A stretch of 64,000 bases of DNA from Dysgonamonadaceae bacterium (GCA_031254645.1 JAIRUA010000028.1:124001-188000), one strand, 5' to 3'; positions 35,187 to 44,411 are shown, numbered from the stretch's first letter. The notes: generated by a model from the letters alone, not told the origin. Program-made: numbers and translations.

Positions 35187-36085
35187 TTTATCAAGATTGA
35201 AATTACTAATCCTAAAACCAACGCCAAACTAAACGGCAAATGAAACTGTGCTGTTTTTACCTCCAAGTCGTAGATGGAAGTTTTGTCATTTTCGCTTATT
35301 TGCGACATTGCTTTACAGTTTTTTATTGCTAACGGCAATGTTAGTAGCGTGATAAGTGTGAACAGCGGCAATATTTGCAAAACAACCATTACCACAATTG
35401 ACACGTATGCCAATCCGATTAATAAATAGTAGTAAACCTTTGAAGCGGGCACGCCGATAAGCATTGCCAAAGTGCGAATATTGGCGGTACGGTCGCTTGC
35501 TATATCGCGTGTATTGTTGGCGTGAAGTACACCTACCGTGATGAGTGATAGCGGAATAGTAACGATAAGCAAATACCAATCAATATAGCCTAACACAACA
35601 AATCCTGTTCCCAGCATAATCGTGGGTCCATATACCAGATAAATGAGCAAATCGCCCAAAGCGTTAGCTTTAAAAAGATAGTAGAACAGCGCGCCGATTG
35701 TGCCGAAAAGTCCAATCCAGAGTAGTGTTAATCCTGTTTGCCATACCAAAAATAAGCCCAACAAAACACCTATGATGATGAGTACCCAACCGAAAGTAAT
35801 GAATTGACGCGGCGTAAATAATCCGCTTGTTAGTGCTTCCGTGCCACCCATTTTTCCGGCTTGGTCGATGCCCTTTATATAATCATAGTAATCGCTGATG
35901 AGATTACCCCCGGCGTGGAAAATAACCGCGCCGATAATGGCTGCAATACCAAAATACCAGTGATGTGCGCTTTCGGGGTGTGCGTACATTTCATACAACA
36001 TTGCTACCAAAGCAGGCAACGCCGATACGGTGAACGACCAAGGGCGCGTTGCGATAATCCAATCTTTAAAAGATAGTTTGTTCAT
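35183..36085 (-). CDS. menA: 1,4-dihydroxy-2-naphthoate polyprenyltransferase
   Basis: A 300-residue UbiA-superfamily protein with about eight or nine helices. The prenyl-diphosphate/Mg site is NLISDYYDYIKGID (about 61-74), followed by GKMGGTEAL, and the second acidic motif is NNTRDIASDRTANIRTLAM (about 190-208). These are MenA-type spacings. It attaches the polyprenyl chain to DHNA in menaquinone synthesis at the inner membrane. A TATTTTTG -7 box at 36134-36141 (minus) lies about 50 bp upstream. The CPBP gene follows with overlap. Confidence 0.88.
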   Translation of the reverse strand: MNKLSFKDWIIATRPWSFTVSALPALVAMLYEMYAHPESAHHWYFGIAAIIGAVIFHAGGNLISDYYDYIKGIDQAGKMGGTEALTSGLFTPRQFITFGWVLIIIGVLLGLFLVWQTGLTLLWIGLFGTIGALFYYLFKANALGDLLIYLVYGPTIMLGTGFVVLGYIDWYLLIVTIPLSLITVGVLHANNTRDIASDRTANIRTLAMLIGVPASKVYYYLLIGLAYVSIVVMVVLQILPLFTLITLLTLPLAIKNCKAMSQISENDKTSIYDLEVKTAQFHLPFSLALVLGLVISILIK

Positions 36086-36133
36086 ATAGTTGTTTTATAT
36101 TTATAACGAAATAGATAGATTTGTAATCTGGTG

Positions 36134-36141
36134 CAAAAATA
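36134..36141 (-). promoter_or_regulatory. Candidate -7 box of menA
   Basis: TATTTTTG on the minus strand, about 50 bp upstream of the menA ATG. It abuts the U-tract of the terminator of the upstream efflux operon. Confidence 0.45.
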
Positions 36142-36183
36142 CAAAAAAAATCGCAAAGAGAGAAAGTTTTCTGTCTTTGCGAT
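36142..36183 (-). terminator. Intrinsic terminator of the RND efflux operon
   Basis: On the minus strand ATCGCAAAGA and TCTTTGCGAT (36174-36183 and 36150-36159) form a perfect 10-bp stem with a 14-base loop, directly followed by eight T. It lies about 40 bp after the TolC-family gene stop. Confidence 0.8.
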
Positions 36184-36220
36184 ACAATTCTAAGAAGTTA
36201 AGGTTTATCTAGATCTGTCG

Positions 36221-37534
36221 TCAAAATTCCACTTCCCACATTCCGCTTGTTCTGTTGAGTTCCACAACCGAAGAAGCATATTCAAATAAAGCTGTTATGT
36301 ATTCTTCACTCACTTCGTTGTAGGTACGTCGGGCAATAAGTACTTCTAACAATGATGTCTCACCGTTATTGTAACTAAATACTTCACCTTCAAATATTCT
36401 ACGGGCATCATCGAGCATACCGGTTTCAAATTGAGCAACTTGCCTTTGTAGACCCTCATACATAAAGAAAACTTGTGAAATATCTCTTTTTACTTCTAAT
36501 TCCATTGCTCTGTATCCTGTTTCTGCTTGCTCTACTGCGAATTGAGCAGCACGTAAATTTCCTTTGTTGAGATTAGAAAATCGCAAAGGAATGGTTACAC
36601 CAACAGCAACGGAGTTGAATCCCATCCAGTCGCCATTGCCTTCTCGCAGTTCGTAAGCTAAATTCAACCCCAATTCCATACCGCGTTCAGCTCTCACAAG
36701 GCGAAGCTCATCACGCGTGATTTGTTTTTCTTGCATAACAACAGCAAGGTCAACGTGGTCATCCAAAGCATAAATGAGCAGGTCGCCTAATATATAATCT
36801 CTGGGGACAGGTTTTGACAATGGTGTTGCCGGCATTAACAGCGACAAAGGGTCGCGACCTGCCATTTCGTTGAGTGCTGCCATTGCAGATTTCACTTCAG
36901 CCTCTTGTTCAAATACTTGGTTGCGAATCATTGCTGTTTCGAGCCTTGTTTGAAGGAACTCTATTTCAGGAATTTCGCCTAAAACGAAACGCAAAGAGTC
37001 AAATTTGTGTATTTGCTGCATCGCATCGTATGACTCTTGCATCAAGTTGAGCATTCGCATCTGTTTTTGGCTTTCCAAAAAGGCGATAGCTGCATCGGCG
37101 CGCAAATCTGCCAGCGCGGCATCTAATAAAATTCTCGCCATTTCGGCTTCACTTTTTGCCAATCTGATGCGCGAACGGCGTTGTCCGCTGATTTCCAAAT
37201 CATATCCAAGTTCCAATTCGAGACCACGACCGAATAGTACGCTACCGGCATCATTGTCGTAAAAAGTAGCAGTAAGTTCGGGGTCGGGGAATACTCTTTC
37301 GGCGCGTGCTAATGCATCGGCAATATCGACATTGAATTTTTCAGCGATAAAACCGAGGTTGTTTTGTCCGACAAGGTTGATGTATCTAGCAAAATCGATT
37401 GTTTCGTAAATGTCTGTTGTCGTTGTTGTAGAGACGAGGCGCGCCTCGTCTCTACGGATATCCTGTGAATTGATTGTTTGCGCTACGAAAAATGTTGCGA
37501 CACATAAATATATAAACGATATTATCTTTTTCAT
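36221..37534 (-). CDS. TolC-family outer-membrane efflux protein
   Basis: A 437-residue protein with signal peptide (cleavage after FFVAQTINSQ) and the paired long-helix pattern of TolC/CusC proteins (LGRGLELELGYDLEISGQRR, LRLVRAERGMELGLNLAYEL, NNGETSLLEVLIARRTYNEV). It forms the outer-membrane channel of the RND pump encoded upstream, whose stop it overlaps by four bases. Odd feature: residues about 26-35 (RRDEARLVST) are encoded by a perfect 28-bp palindrome at 37428-37455, just after the signal peptide, which looks like an inserted element. Confidence 0.85.
   Translation of the reverse strand: MKKIISFIYLCVATFFVAQTINSQDIRRDEARLVSTTTTTDIYETIDFARYINLVGQNNLGFIAEKFNVDIADALARAERVFPDPELTATFYDNDAGSVLFGRGLELELGYDLEISGQRRSRIRLAKSEAEMARILLDAALADLRADAAIAFLESQKQMRMLNLMQESYDAMQQIHKFDSLRFVLGEIPEIEFLQTRLETAMIRNQVFEQEAEVKSAMAALNEMAGRDPLSLLMPATPLSKPVPRDYILGDLLIYALDDHVDLAVVMQEKQITRDELRLVRAERGMELGLNLAYELREGNGDWMGFNSVAVGVTIPLRFSNLNKGNLRAAQFAVEQAETGYRAMELEVKRDISQVFFMYEGLQRQVAQFETGMLDDARRIFEGEVFSYNNGETSLLEVLIARRTYNEVSEEYITALFEYASSVVELNRTSGMWEVEF
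37428..37455. repeat. Perfect 28-bp palindrome inside the TolC-family gene
   Basis: GTAGAGACGAGGCG is followed immediately by its exact reverse complement. The element is in frame and open in the gene, encoding a charged stretch just behind the signal peptide cleavage region. I recall similar GAGACGAGGC palindromes as dispersed intergenic repeats. Confidence 0.85.
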
Positions 37535-40500
37535 TGCTGTTTTCTCCTTAATTTTTTAATTTCATACGCTTCTATCAAATAATAAAACACCGGCAACACA
37601 TAGATTGTAAGAAACACGGAAAACATTAATCCGTAAACAATTACGGTTGCGAGTGGTCTTTGAACATCTGAGCCGATTCCGGTTGCGATTGAGGCGGGAA
37701 GCAGTCCTAGCATCGCCACGATTGAGGTCATTAAAATGGGACGGAAGCGTTGCCGTGCGCCGTCTTTTACCGAATTGAGCAAACTTAATCCCTTTTTTCG
37801 CAAGTCATTTATGTGCGAAATCATTAATACTCCGTTGGTTATCGCAATGCCGAAAAGGGCGATAAATCCAACGGCTGACGATACATTGAGCGTCATTCCG
37901 CGCAAGTTGAGTGCCAACATTCCGCCGAAAATTGCCAACGGAACAATTATCAATACTAATCCCGCTTGACGTGCTTTGCCAAATGCGCCGTATAACAGTA
38001 AGAATATCAACATCAACGCCATTGGCACAATGATTGCCAAGCGTGCGTAAGCGCGCTGCTGGTTTTCAAACTGTCCGCCCCATTCGATTGTGTATTTCGC
38101 GTGGTCGTATTCCACATTGCTTTCAATGGAGCGTTTCGCTTCGCGTAGAAATGACGACAGGTCGCGGTCGCGCAGATTGAGTTTTACCGTTATATGGCGT
38201 TTGTTCATTTCACGTGTAATGGTGCTTTCGCCCGTTGTGAGCGTGATATTTGCCAATTGTGCCAACGGAATGTGCGCTCCGGCGGGTGACATAATTCTCA
38301 AATTGCCGATTTTTTCGGGCGTATCGCGTACATCTTCGCGAAATCGGGCGGTGATATCATACACGCGGTCGTCTTGATAAATCTGTGAAACAGGTCGTCC
38401 GCCAATGGCAATTTCGATAAATTCGGTTACATCGCTTACGTTCATTCCGTGCCGTGCAATTGCCCTTCTGTCCACATTGATTTGCATTTGCGGAAGCGGC
38501 GGTTCTTGGTCAATGGCAAGGTCAACCGCGCCGCGCACATTGCGAAGCGTTGCCAAAACGTCTTCGGCAATGCGGCGTGTTTCCCGAAAATCATCACCGA
38601 AAATTTTCACAACCAATTCGCTGTGCGCACCTGCAATTTTATCCATAATTCCGTCAATCATCGGCTGGGTAAAACCTACGGATAAGATGCCGGGAATGGT
38701 GGCAAATTCTGCATCAAGTTCGTCAATGAGGTCTTCTTTGCGTTTGCCGCGTGCCCATTCCTTGTAAGGTTTTATGCCGATAGACACTTCAAAATGCGAA
38801 GGTGTCCAAGGGTCAGTTCCTTCATCGTTTCGCCCTGCCTGAACGGCGATATAAGTTACTTCGGGATATTTCATTGTGCGGGCGCGAAGTGTGTCGGAAA
38901 TTTCACTCGATTTTTCGAGTGTAATGCCGGGCGGTAATTTCACCTGCAGCCAAATAGAACCTTCGTCAAGGGTCGGTAAAAAATCTTTTCCTACGCTCAT
39001 CGATAATCCAATCGCGCCAAAAAGAACAATCAAGACTGTAACAATAATCATTTTTGTCTTCACAATCAGCTTATTAACAGAATTTGAATAGGCTTTTATT
39101 AAACGCTCCAACCATTTGTTTCGATAGATTTTTTGTGGTTTGCGATAAAGTGCGTAAGTCATTCCGGGAATGAGAAACAAGGCTACCAACGTTGCTCCAA
39201 TGAGCGCGAAACTGACTGTGAAAGCCATCGGCGTAAACAATTTATGTTCCACACGCTCGAAAGCAAATAATGGCAAGTAAGTAACAATCATAATAATGCC
39301 GGCAAAAAGTATCGGTCTTCCAACGCTTGCCATACGTTTTACAATGGTTTGCTCATCGAAATATATTTGCGGATTATTTTCGCGCTTTTTCAAAATGGTT
39401 TCGAGCATCACAATCGAGGCATCAACAAGTACGCCGAAACTTATCGCGCCCAACGACAACAGATTGGCAGGGATGCCGAATAATTGCATCAAAATGAACG
39501 AAATAAGCAACGCCAACGGAATGGTAACCGATACTAATAACGCACTGCGCCAACTTCCCAAGAAAATAATCAGCACAATAATTACTAACAAAATTCCTTC
39601 TATCATACTCCTGCCAACGGTGCGGATTGTGGTATCGACCAATTCGGTACGATCGAGATATGGTACAATCCGAACGCCTTCGGGAAGAATGTTATTGTTC
39701 AACTCGTCCACCATTTCGTGAATGCCCCTCAATACTCTCGAAGGATTTTCGTGGCGAAGCAAACAGACGATTCCGGCAACGGTTTCCGAATAATTTCTCT
39801 CTCGGTCGGTGTAACCCATCACGCCAACACGCTGAATTTCACCGTATCGCATAGTTGCAACATCTCTGACGAAAATTGGTATGCCGTTTTCCGAAGCAAC
39901 CACAATATTGCCAATATCTTCCAACGACGAAACCAATCCAACGCCGCGAACAACATAGAGCAAATCGCCGCGATTGATAATGCTTCCGCCTGCATTGGCA
40001 TTGTTTTCTTCAATCGCTTCAATAACATCCATTAGCGATAAATCGTATTGTAACAGTTTGTTAGGATCGATTTCGGCTTGAAACTGTGTGGTAATTCCGC
40101 CGAAATTAGCAACATCAATCACACCCGGCACTTCGCGAAGTTTGGGAATAATTTTCCAAAGTTGCATATCTGTCAATTCGCGCAAGGTATGTCGGTCGCT
40201 TTCAACAATGTAGCGGTAAATTTCGCCAATGGGCGAAGTGAGCGGGTCGAGTTCGGGAACGGCATCGTAAGGCAAATCCACTTCGTTTAACCGTTCTTGA
40301 ATGCGCTGGCGACTCCAATAATCTTCAATGCCATCGTCAAAAACAATCACAATCAGCGACAGTCCAAACGTGCTTTTGCTGCGCATCACGTGCATTCCGG
40401 GCAATCCGTTTAATGCTCGTTCGAGCGGAATAGTGATTTGCTGTTCAATTTCTTCGGCAGCCAAACCCGGCACTTGCGTAACCACTTGCGAAGTTACATC

Positions 40501-40626
40501 GGCAATATCGGGATAGGCTTCGATTGACATTTGTGTCCAAGAATAATATCCGAACAGGGCGAGCGCGGCAAATACTGCCGTAAACACCCACTTTTTTTGT
40601 ATCGTTAGTGTAAATAGTTTTTTCAT
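37531..40626 (-). CDS. CusA/CzcA-family heavy-metal RND transporter
   Basis: The ATG at 40626 is preceded by a strong ribosome-binding sequence (AGGAGG, 8 bases upstream) and gives MKKLFTLTIQKKWVF; the frame extends 35 residues further up but overlaps the adaptor gene and lacks any reason to be used. The 1031-residue protein has 12 helices and two large periplasmic loops: LPGMHVMRSKSTFGLSLIVI, DFLPTLDEGSIWLQVKLPPG and SFGVLVDASIVMLETI are characteristic of heavy-metal efflux pumps (Cu/Ag or Co/Zn/Cd). It exports metal from the periplasm with the adaptor (40646-41809) and TolC partner. Confidence 0.9.
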   Translation of the reverse strand: MKKLFTLTIQKKWVFTAVFAALALFGYYSWTQMSIEAYPDIADVTSQVVTQVPGLAAEEIEQQITIPLERALNGLPGMHVMRSKSTFGLSLIVIVFDDGIEDYWSRQRIQERLNEVDLPYDAVPELDPLTSPIGEIYRYIVESDRHTLRELTDMQLWKIIPKLREVPGVIDVANFGGITTQFQAEIDPNKLLQYDLSLMDVIEAIEENNANAGGSIINRGDLLYVVRGVGLVSSLEDIGNIVVASENGIPIFVRDVATMRYGEIQRVGVMGYTDRERNYSETVAGIVCLLRHENPSRVLRGIHEMVDELNNNILPEGVRIVPYLDRTELVDTTIRTVGRSMIEGILLVIIVLIIFLGSWRSALLVSVTIPLALLISFILMQLFGIPANLLSLGAISFGVLVDASIVMLETILKKRENNPQIYFDEQTIVKRMASVGRPILFAGIIMIVTYLPLFAFERVEHKLFTPMAFTVSFALIGATLVALFLIPGMTYALYRKPQKIYRNKWLERLIKAYSNSVNKLIVKTKMIIVTVLIVLFGAIGLSMSVGKDFLPTLDEGSIWLQVKLPPGITLEKSSEISDTLRARTMKYPEVTYIAVQAGRNDEGTDPWTPSHFEVSIGIKPYKEWARGKRKEDLIDELDAEFATIPGILSVGFTQPMIDGIMDKIAGAHSELVVKIFGDDFRETRRIAEDVLATLRNVRGAVDLAIDQEPPLPQMQINVDRRAIARHGMNVSDVTEFIEIAIGGRPVSQIYQDDRVYDITARFREDVRDTPEKIGNLRIMSPAGAHIPLAQLANITLTTGESTITREMNKRHITVKLNLRDRDLSSFLREAKRSIESNVEYDHAKYTIEWGGQFENQQRAYARLAIIVPMALMLIFLLLYGAFGKARQAGLVLIIVPLAIFGGMLALNLRGMTLNVSSAVGFIALFGIAITNGVLMISHINDLRKKGLSLLNSVKDGARQRFRPILMTSIVAMLGLLPASIATGIGSDVQRPLATVIVYGLMFSVFLTIYVLPVFYYLIEAYEIKKLRRKQQ

Positions 40627-40645
40627 TGCGTTTTCCTCCTTTCGT

Positions 40646-41809
40646 TTATCGGATAAAAGTTCCGCCGTCACTGATAATGTAGATCCCTCCGTTAGTGATA
40701 ATTTCTTCACCCTCGTTAAGTCCTGAAACAATCACAGCCCTGCCGTCAACAACCGCTTCGACATTCACATAACGTTTGATGAAAGCGTTATCGCTTGCTC
40801 TTACAAACACGAAATGCTGTCTTTCTCCTTGCATAATTGCCGTTTCAGGAACGATAATACGCTGTTGAGGCTCTGTGGTAATGATAGCTGTGGCAAACAT
40901 TCTGTTTCTCAAAATGCCATTGCGATTATTAACCTCGCCCACAACACCAATCATACGAGAATCTTCGTCAACGCTAGATCCAATGTAAAAAATCTTTGCG
41001 GAAAACACACTGTCGGGGAAAGCAATGGCACGAAATTCAAACGTACTTTCTTTGTTTACAAAACGAATGTCCTGCTCACTAATATGCGCTTCAATCCACA
41101 TTTTTTTAGAATTAGCAACTGTTATTGCTTCTTCTTCGTTGATAAACTGTCCTAAAACTACGTTATTTTCACTTATTTCGCCCGCAATTGGCGAACGAAT
41201 GACGAGCGGCTCACCCACTACCATATTTTCGGGATTGGCGTGAAAGATTCTCACAATTGCCATTGCATTGTGGTATTCTTTATCGGCAACCTCAAATTCA
41301 ACTTTTGCTTCTTCTAAATCTCGTTGCGCAGCTACACCGTTTTTGTGTAATTCTTCTTGACGACGCAAATTGGCTTGTGCCAAATCGCGTTCGGAACGAG
41401 TCTGAAAAAAATCTCTCTGCGCTTCGATAAAATCAGCAGATACAATTTCAAATAAGGGTGTTCCCGCATTTACAGATTGTCCAAGGCGTGCGTGCGACCT
41501 TGTTACTCGTCCCGAAAACGGTATAATGACGTGTGCCAATTGTGTGGGGTCGAAAGCAATTTGTGCCGGCGCTTCGATTTGTCGGGAAAAAGACTCCTCA
41601 TTTACTGTGGAAAAAGAGAATTTTGAAAACAGTGGACTTTCTTTGTTCACAAAAACTGTATCTTTGCTAAAGAAGTAATCTTGGGTTGATTGCGGCGCCT
41701 GATTTTGACCGCACGATGCTAAAAATAGTATAATTAGTACTAAAATCAGAGCGCACGTTAGTCTAACGAACAGGTCGATTTTATTTCTGTCAATTTTTTT
41801 TTCATTCAT
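40646..41809 (-). CDS. RND efflux periplasmic adaptor lipoprotein
   Basis: A 387-residue membrane-fusion protein of the CusB/CzcB type. The lipobox Cys is in LFLASCG (near residue 33). The barrel-sandwich half-motif PFSGRVTRSHARLGQSVNAG, the coiled-coil hairpin (RDFFQTRSERDLAQANLRRQ), the second half PLVIRSPIAGEISENNVVLG and the beta-barrel ending are in order. It links the inner-membrane pump to the TolC channel. First gene of the operon; the start is followed 19 bp after its stop by the pump gene. A palindrome and a -7 box lie upstream. Confidence 0.88.
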   Translation of the reverse strand: MNEKKIDRNKIDLFVRLTCALILVLIILFLASCGQNQAPQSTQDYFFSKDTVFVNKESPLFSKFSFSTVNEESFSRQIEAPAQIAFDPTQLAHVIIPFSGRVTRSHARLGQSVNAGTPLFEIVSADFIEAQRDFFQTRSERDLAQANLRRQEELHKNGVAAQRDLEEAKVEFEVADKEYHNAMAIVRIFHANPENMVVGEPLVIRSPIAGEISENNVVLGQFINEEEAITVANSKKMWIEAHISEQDIRFVNKESTFEFRAIAFPDSVFSAKIFYIGSSVDEDSRMIGVVGEVNNRNGILRNRMFATAIITTEPQQRIIVPETAIMQGERQHFVFVRASDNAFIKRYVNVEAVVDGRAVIVSGLNEGEEIITNGGIYIISDGGTFIR

Positions 41810-41984
41810 AATGTTTAATCTCCTTAATTTTGCCTTGTAAAGAGATTACCGAAATCCTCTCCTTACAGAAGCGTTGATGTTTTTGTTTTTACTGAACTGT
41901 AACTCGGATAGGGGTCATCGTTCATAATGAATTAATTTTTAATTGTTTATTAATGTATTTATTAGTGTAATTTTATTTCGGGTG

Positions 41985-41992
41985 CAAAGGTA
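41985..41992 (-). promoter_or_regulatory. Candidate -7 box of the RND operon
   Basis: TACCTTTG on the minus strand; the predicted leader to the adaptor ATG at 41809 is about 170 nt. No TTTG -33 element is seen. Confidence 0.5.
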
Positions 41993-42023
41993 TGAAAACT
42001 TTGGAAGGAAGGCTGTTAGAGAA

Positions 42024-42054
42024 CTCTTAGAGTGTTATTAGAAAACTCTAAGAG
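42024..42054. promoter_or_regulatory. Inverted repeat upstream of RND operon promoter
   Basis: CTCTTAGAGT (42024-42033) and ACTCTAAGAG (42045-42054) are perfectly complementary with an 11-base spacer, about 32-62 bp upstream of the -7 box at 41985-41992. That is a position for an activator or response regulator. A further GTTAGAGAACTC lies on its left side. The remainder of 41810-42212 is AT-rich leader plus the terminator at 42151-42194. Confidence 0.5.
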
Positions 42055-42150
42055 AGTATTCAAATGTTTTAGTATAACGCGTTTAGAGGTAGGATTGTTT
42101 CGAGTGTTTTTGTTTTTTGGAAATAGTGGAGACTTTATGGCTTTAAATTA

Positions 42151-42194
42151 AACAAAACAAACTCGCTGACGTAAATGTAGCGAGTTTGTTTTAC
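42151..42194 (-). terminator. Terminator of the VOC gene cluster
   Basis: AAAACAAACTCGCT (42154-42167) and AGCGAGTTTGTTTT (42179-42192) form a perfect 14-bp stem with an 11-base loop. On the minus strand T-rich sequence follows. It lies 20 bp after the last VOC gene. Confidence 0.75.
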
Positions 42195-42212
42195 AATAAA
42201 AATGAATTTATT

Positions 42213-43031
42213 TTAACAGCAATCACACCCTTCTCCACAAGCGAGTGCTGCGTGAATTTCTATCAAATTGCCTTCCGGGTCGCGCAAATGAACGGCACGC
42301 ATATACGCATCTTTCCAATCGAATGGCTCGTTGATAAACTCTACGTCTTTTACTTTTAGGGCTTTATAAACGGTATCAACGCACTCAACGTTAAAAGAAA
42401 TCATTGATTTTTCGCGAAAATCCGTACCTGTGGGCAATTTTTTGTCGGCATTGCCAATTGTTTTTGCATTGGCGTCGGACAAAAATAGCGACAAACCTGT
42501 AATGCCGTCAGCTACCTTGAAATTGGCATAGGATTTATCGTCGTTCCAGTCAATCTCTAAACCGAGTTTTTCAGCGTAAAATTTGAAACATTTTTGGAAA
42601 TCGTTGACAAATAAATTGATGACTTCGAATCTTATAGTTGAGTCTTTTCCACCATCTACCAATGATAACAAATAACCTTCGGGGTCGCGGAAATGAACAC
42701 AACGGATACCTGCATCTTCCCAATCAAACGGCTCGTTGATAAATTCAACGCCTTTTGTTTTCAAGGCTTTGTAGGCGGTATCGACACACGCAACGGAAAA
42801 CGCTATTTCCGATTTTTCTCTATAATCGGCAGTTGGCTGACTTTTGTTTGCATTGCCTACTGCCATCGCCTGATAATCAGACACGAATATCGCTAATTCT
42901 ACGCTGTCGGATACCTTAAACGCCTCATAATCGGACGTGTTGTAAATCCGTTCAAGACCAAGTTTTTCGGTGTAAAACTCTAAACACTTGTCAAAATCTT
43001 TTACTAATAATCGTACATCTGATAATTTCAT
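42213..43031 (-). CDS. Two-domain VOC (glyoxalase-fold) protein, paralogue A
   Basis: A 272-residue protein made of two similar VOC domains: MKLSDVRLLVKDFDKCLEFY with FRDPEGYLLSLVDGG, and RFEVINLFVNDFQKCFKFYA with LRDPEGNLIEIHA. Each half shows the EKLGLE and AFSVACVDTAYKAL type segments. The C-terminus adds CGEGCDCC, a Cys cluster able to bind a metal, absent from the neighbour at 43053-43871. VOC proteins include glyoxalases, dioxygenases and antibiotic-binding resistance proteins; no specific activity can be named. It sits 21 bp after its paralogue. Confidence 0.75.
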   Translation of the reverse strand: MKLSDVRLLVKDFDKCLEFYTEKLGLERIYNTSDYEAFKVSDSVELAIFVSDYQAMAVGNANKSQPTADYREKSEIAFSVACVDTAYKALKTKGVEFINEPFDWEDAGIRCVHFRDPEGYLLSLVDGGKDSTIRFEVINLFVNDFQKCFKFYAEKLGLEIDWNDDKSYANFKVADGITGLSLFLSDANAKTIGNADKKLPTGTDFREKSMISFNVECVDTVYKALKVKDVEFINEPFDWKDAYMRAVHLRDPEGNLIEIHAALACGEGCDCC

Positions 43032-43052
43032 AATTTGATTTTTATTGATTAA

Positions 43053-43871
43053 TTACTCCGTTACAAGCGGTGTATAAAGCTCTATCAAATTCTCTTCCGA
43101 GTCGCGTAAATGCACCACTCGCATTCCCCAATCGGGCATATCGGTAGGTGTATTGACGAATGTAACATCTTTTTCCGAAAGTGCTTTGTAAGTTTCGTCA
43201 ACATTCTCTGTGTAAAAAGATATGAGCGATTTTTCTCTGCAATTGGTTGGCATTGGTTTGTTGGCATTGCCGAGAGTCGCCGCTTGGTAGTGTGATTCCA
43301 TTAAGGAAAATTCAATGGGCGCGGATACATCGAAAGAGGCGTATCCGGCTTCGTTGTAGTTGATTGAGAGACCAAGTTTTTCGGCGTAAAATTCAACGCA
43401 TTTCTTGTGATCTTCAACCAACGTGGTTACACCGCCAAAATTGGTGCCTGTGCGTTTTTCGTCGGCACATTCGGTCTCGAGCATTGTGTAGAATGAGAGT
43501 AAGTTTCCTTCCGGGTCGTACAAATATACGATGCGCATTCCGGCTTCTTTCCAGTCGAACGGCGTATTAATGAACTCAACGCCTTTTGCTTTCAAGGTTT
43601 CGTAAGTTGAATCAACACATTCTACTTCAAATCCTATTTCCGACTTCTCTCTACAACCGGTGGGCTGAGATTTGTCGGCATTGCCAACAACGGGAGCGAA
43701 ATAATCAGACAAAAATATTGCCAACCCTTCCGAATCGCTGTCTTTTAATACCTTAAATGAAGCATAACAATCGCCTACATCAAAGGCAGCTTCAAAACCA
43801 AGTGTTTGGGTGTAAAAGTTGAAAACTTTTCGGTAATCTTTTACTAACAATCTTACATTACAAAACTTCAT
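43053..43871 (-). CDS. Two-domain VOC (glyoxalase-fold) protein, paralogue B
   Basis: A 272-residue protein of the same length and two-domain build as paralogue A (MKFCNVRLLVKDYRKVFNFY, then GGVTTLVEDHKKCVEFYAEK). The DPEGNLLSFY and DSEENLIELY strands close the two domains. The pair clearly arose by tandem duplication. No Cys tail is present. Role unknown; possibly detoxification of electrophiles or drug binding, judged only from the fold. It is 23 bp after the VOC gene at 43895. Confidence 0.75.
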   Translation of the reverse strand: MKFCNVRLLVKDYRKVFNFYTQTLGFEAAFDVGDCYASFKVLKDSDSEGLAIFLSDYFAPVVGNADKSQPTGCREKSEIGFEVECVDSTYETLKAKGVEFINTPFDWKEAGMRIVYLYDPEGNLLSFYTMLETECADEKRTGTNFGGVTTLVEDHKKCVEFYAEKLGLSINYNEAGYASFDVSAPIEFSLMESHYQAATLGNANKPMPTNCREKSLISFYTENVDETYKALSEKDVTFVNTPTDMPDWGMRVVHLRDSEENLIELYTPLVTE

Positions 43872-43894
43872 AATTGTTTTTTTAAAGTGATTAA

Positions 43895-44407
43895 TTATTC
43901 TATTTTTAAAATTTCTTGTATCGTTTCCACAGAATCGCCGAATTGTTCAGCGACTTCTTCTATGTTCATTCCTTGTGCAAGAAGCCGTCTTGCTAAAACT
44001 TGCAGACTTTCGGCAACTTCAATCAAGTGTCCGTCGAAGTCGTAAAAGCGTATTCCGCGTTGTGGGAAACTGCTGAAATTTTCGCCCACGTCGTAAATGA
44101 GTTCGATTCCTTCAACAGCTTTTATTTTTTCGGCAACTGCTTCCAAGTCTTCGACCTCGAAATAGAGTTGAAAGTTGTTGGTTTTGGGCGACGTTTTCAT
44201 TTTTACTGTCAACCACCTGTCTTTTACATCTTTCTTGAAATAATCGGCAGGCGATAGCGATAGTTGTGCGTGTTCGTGATTTCCGAAAGATACCATTTCG
44301 GGGGTGTCCATTATTGTTTCTTGCCCTAATACGTTTTGGTAGAAGGCTTTTGATTTTTGTAAATCGGACACGATAAGTAATGTGCCCATCCATTTTATTT
44401 TTGTCAT
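43895..44407 (-). CDS. VOC protein with C-terminal helical tail
   Basis: A 170-residue protein. Residues 1-127 are a single VOC domain (KWMGTLLIVSDLQKSKAFYQ, PEMVSFGNHEHAQLSLSPAD, RFYDFDGHLIEVAESL). The last 40 residues (LLAQGMNIEEVAEQFGDSVE, then TIQEILKIE) look like a small helix-turn-helix of the type found in DNA-binding or coiled regulatory tails, an unusual addition. It starts 4 bp after the ABM-like gene stop. Activity unknown. Confidence 0.7.
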   Translation of the reverse strand: MTKIKWMGTLLIVSDLQKSKAFYQNVLGQETIMDTPEMVSFGNHEHAQLSLSPADYFKKDVKDRWLTVKMKTSPKTNNFQLYFEVEDLEAVAEKIKAVEGIELIYDVGENFSSFPQRGIRFYDFDGHLIEVAESLQVLARRLLAQGMNIEEVAEQFGDSVETIQEILKIE

Positions 44408-44411
44408 TTTT

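Noticed and set aside
40627-40731. Longer N-terminus for the RND pump
   Set aside because: It overlaps the adaptor gene; the inner ATG has a strong AGGAGG and begins a normal RND N-terminus.
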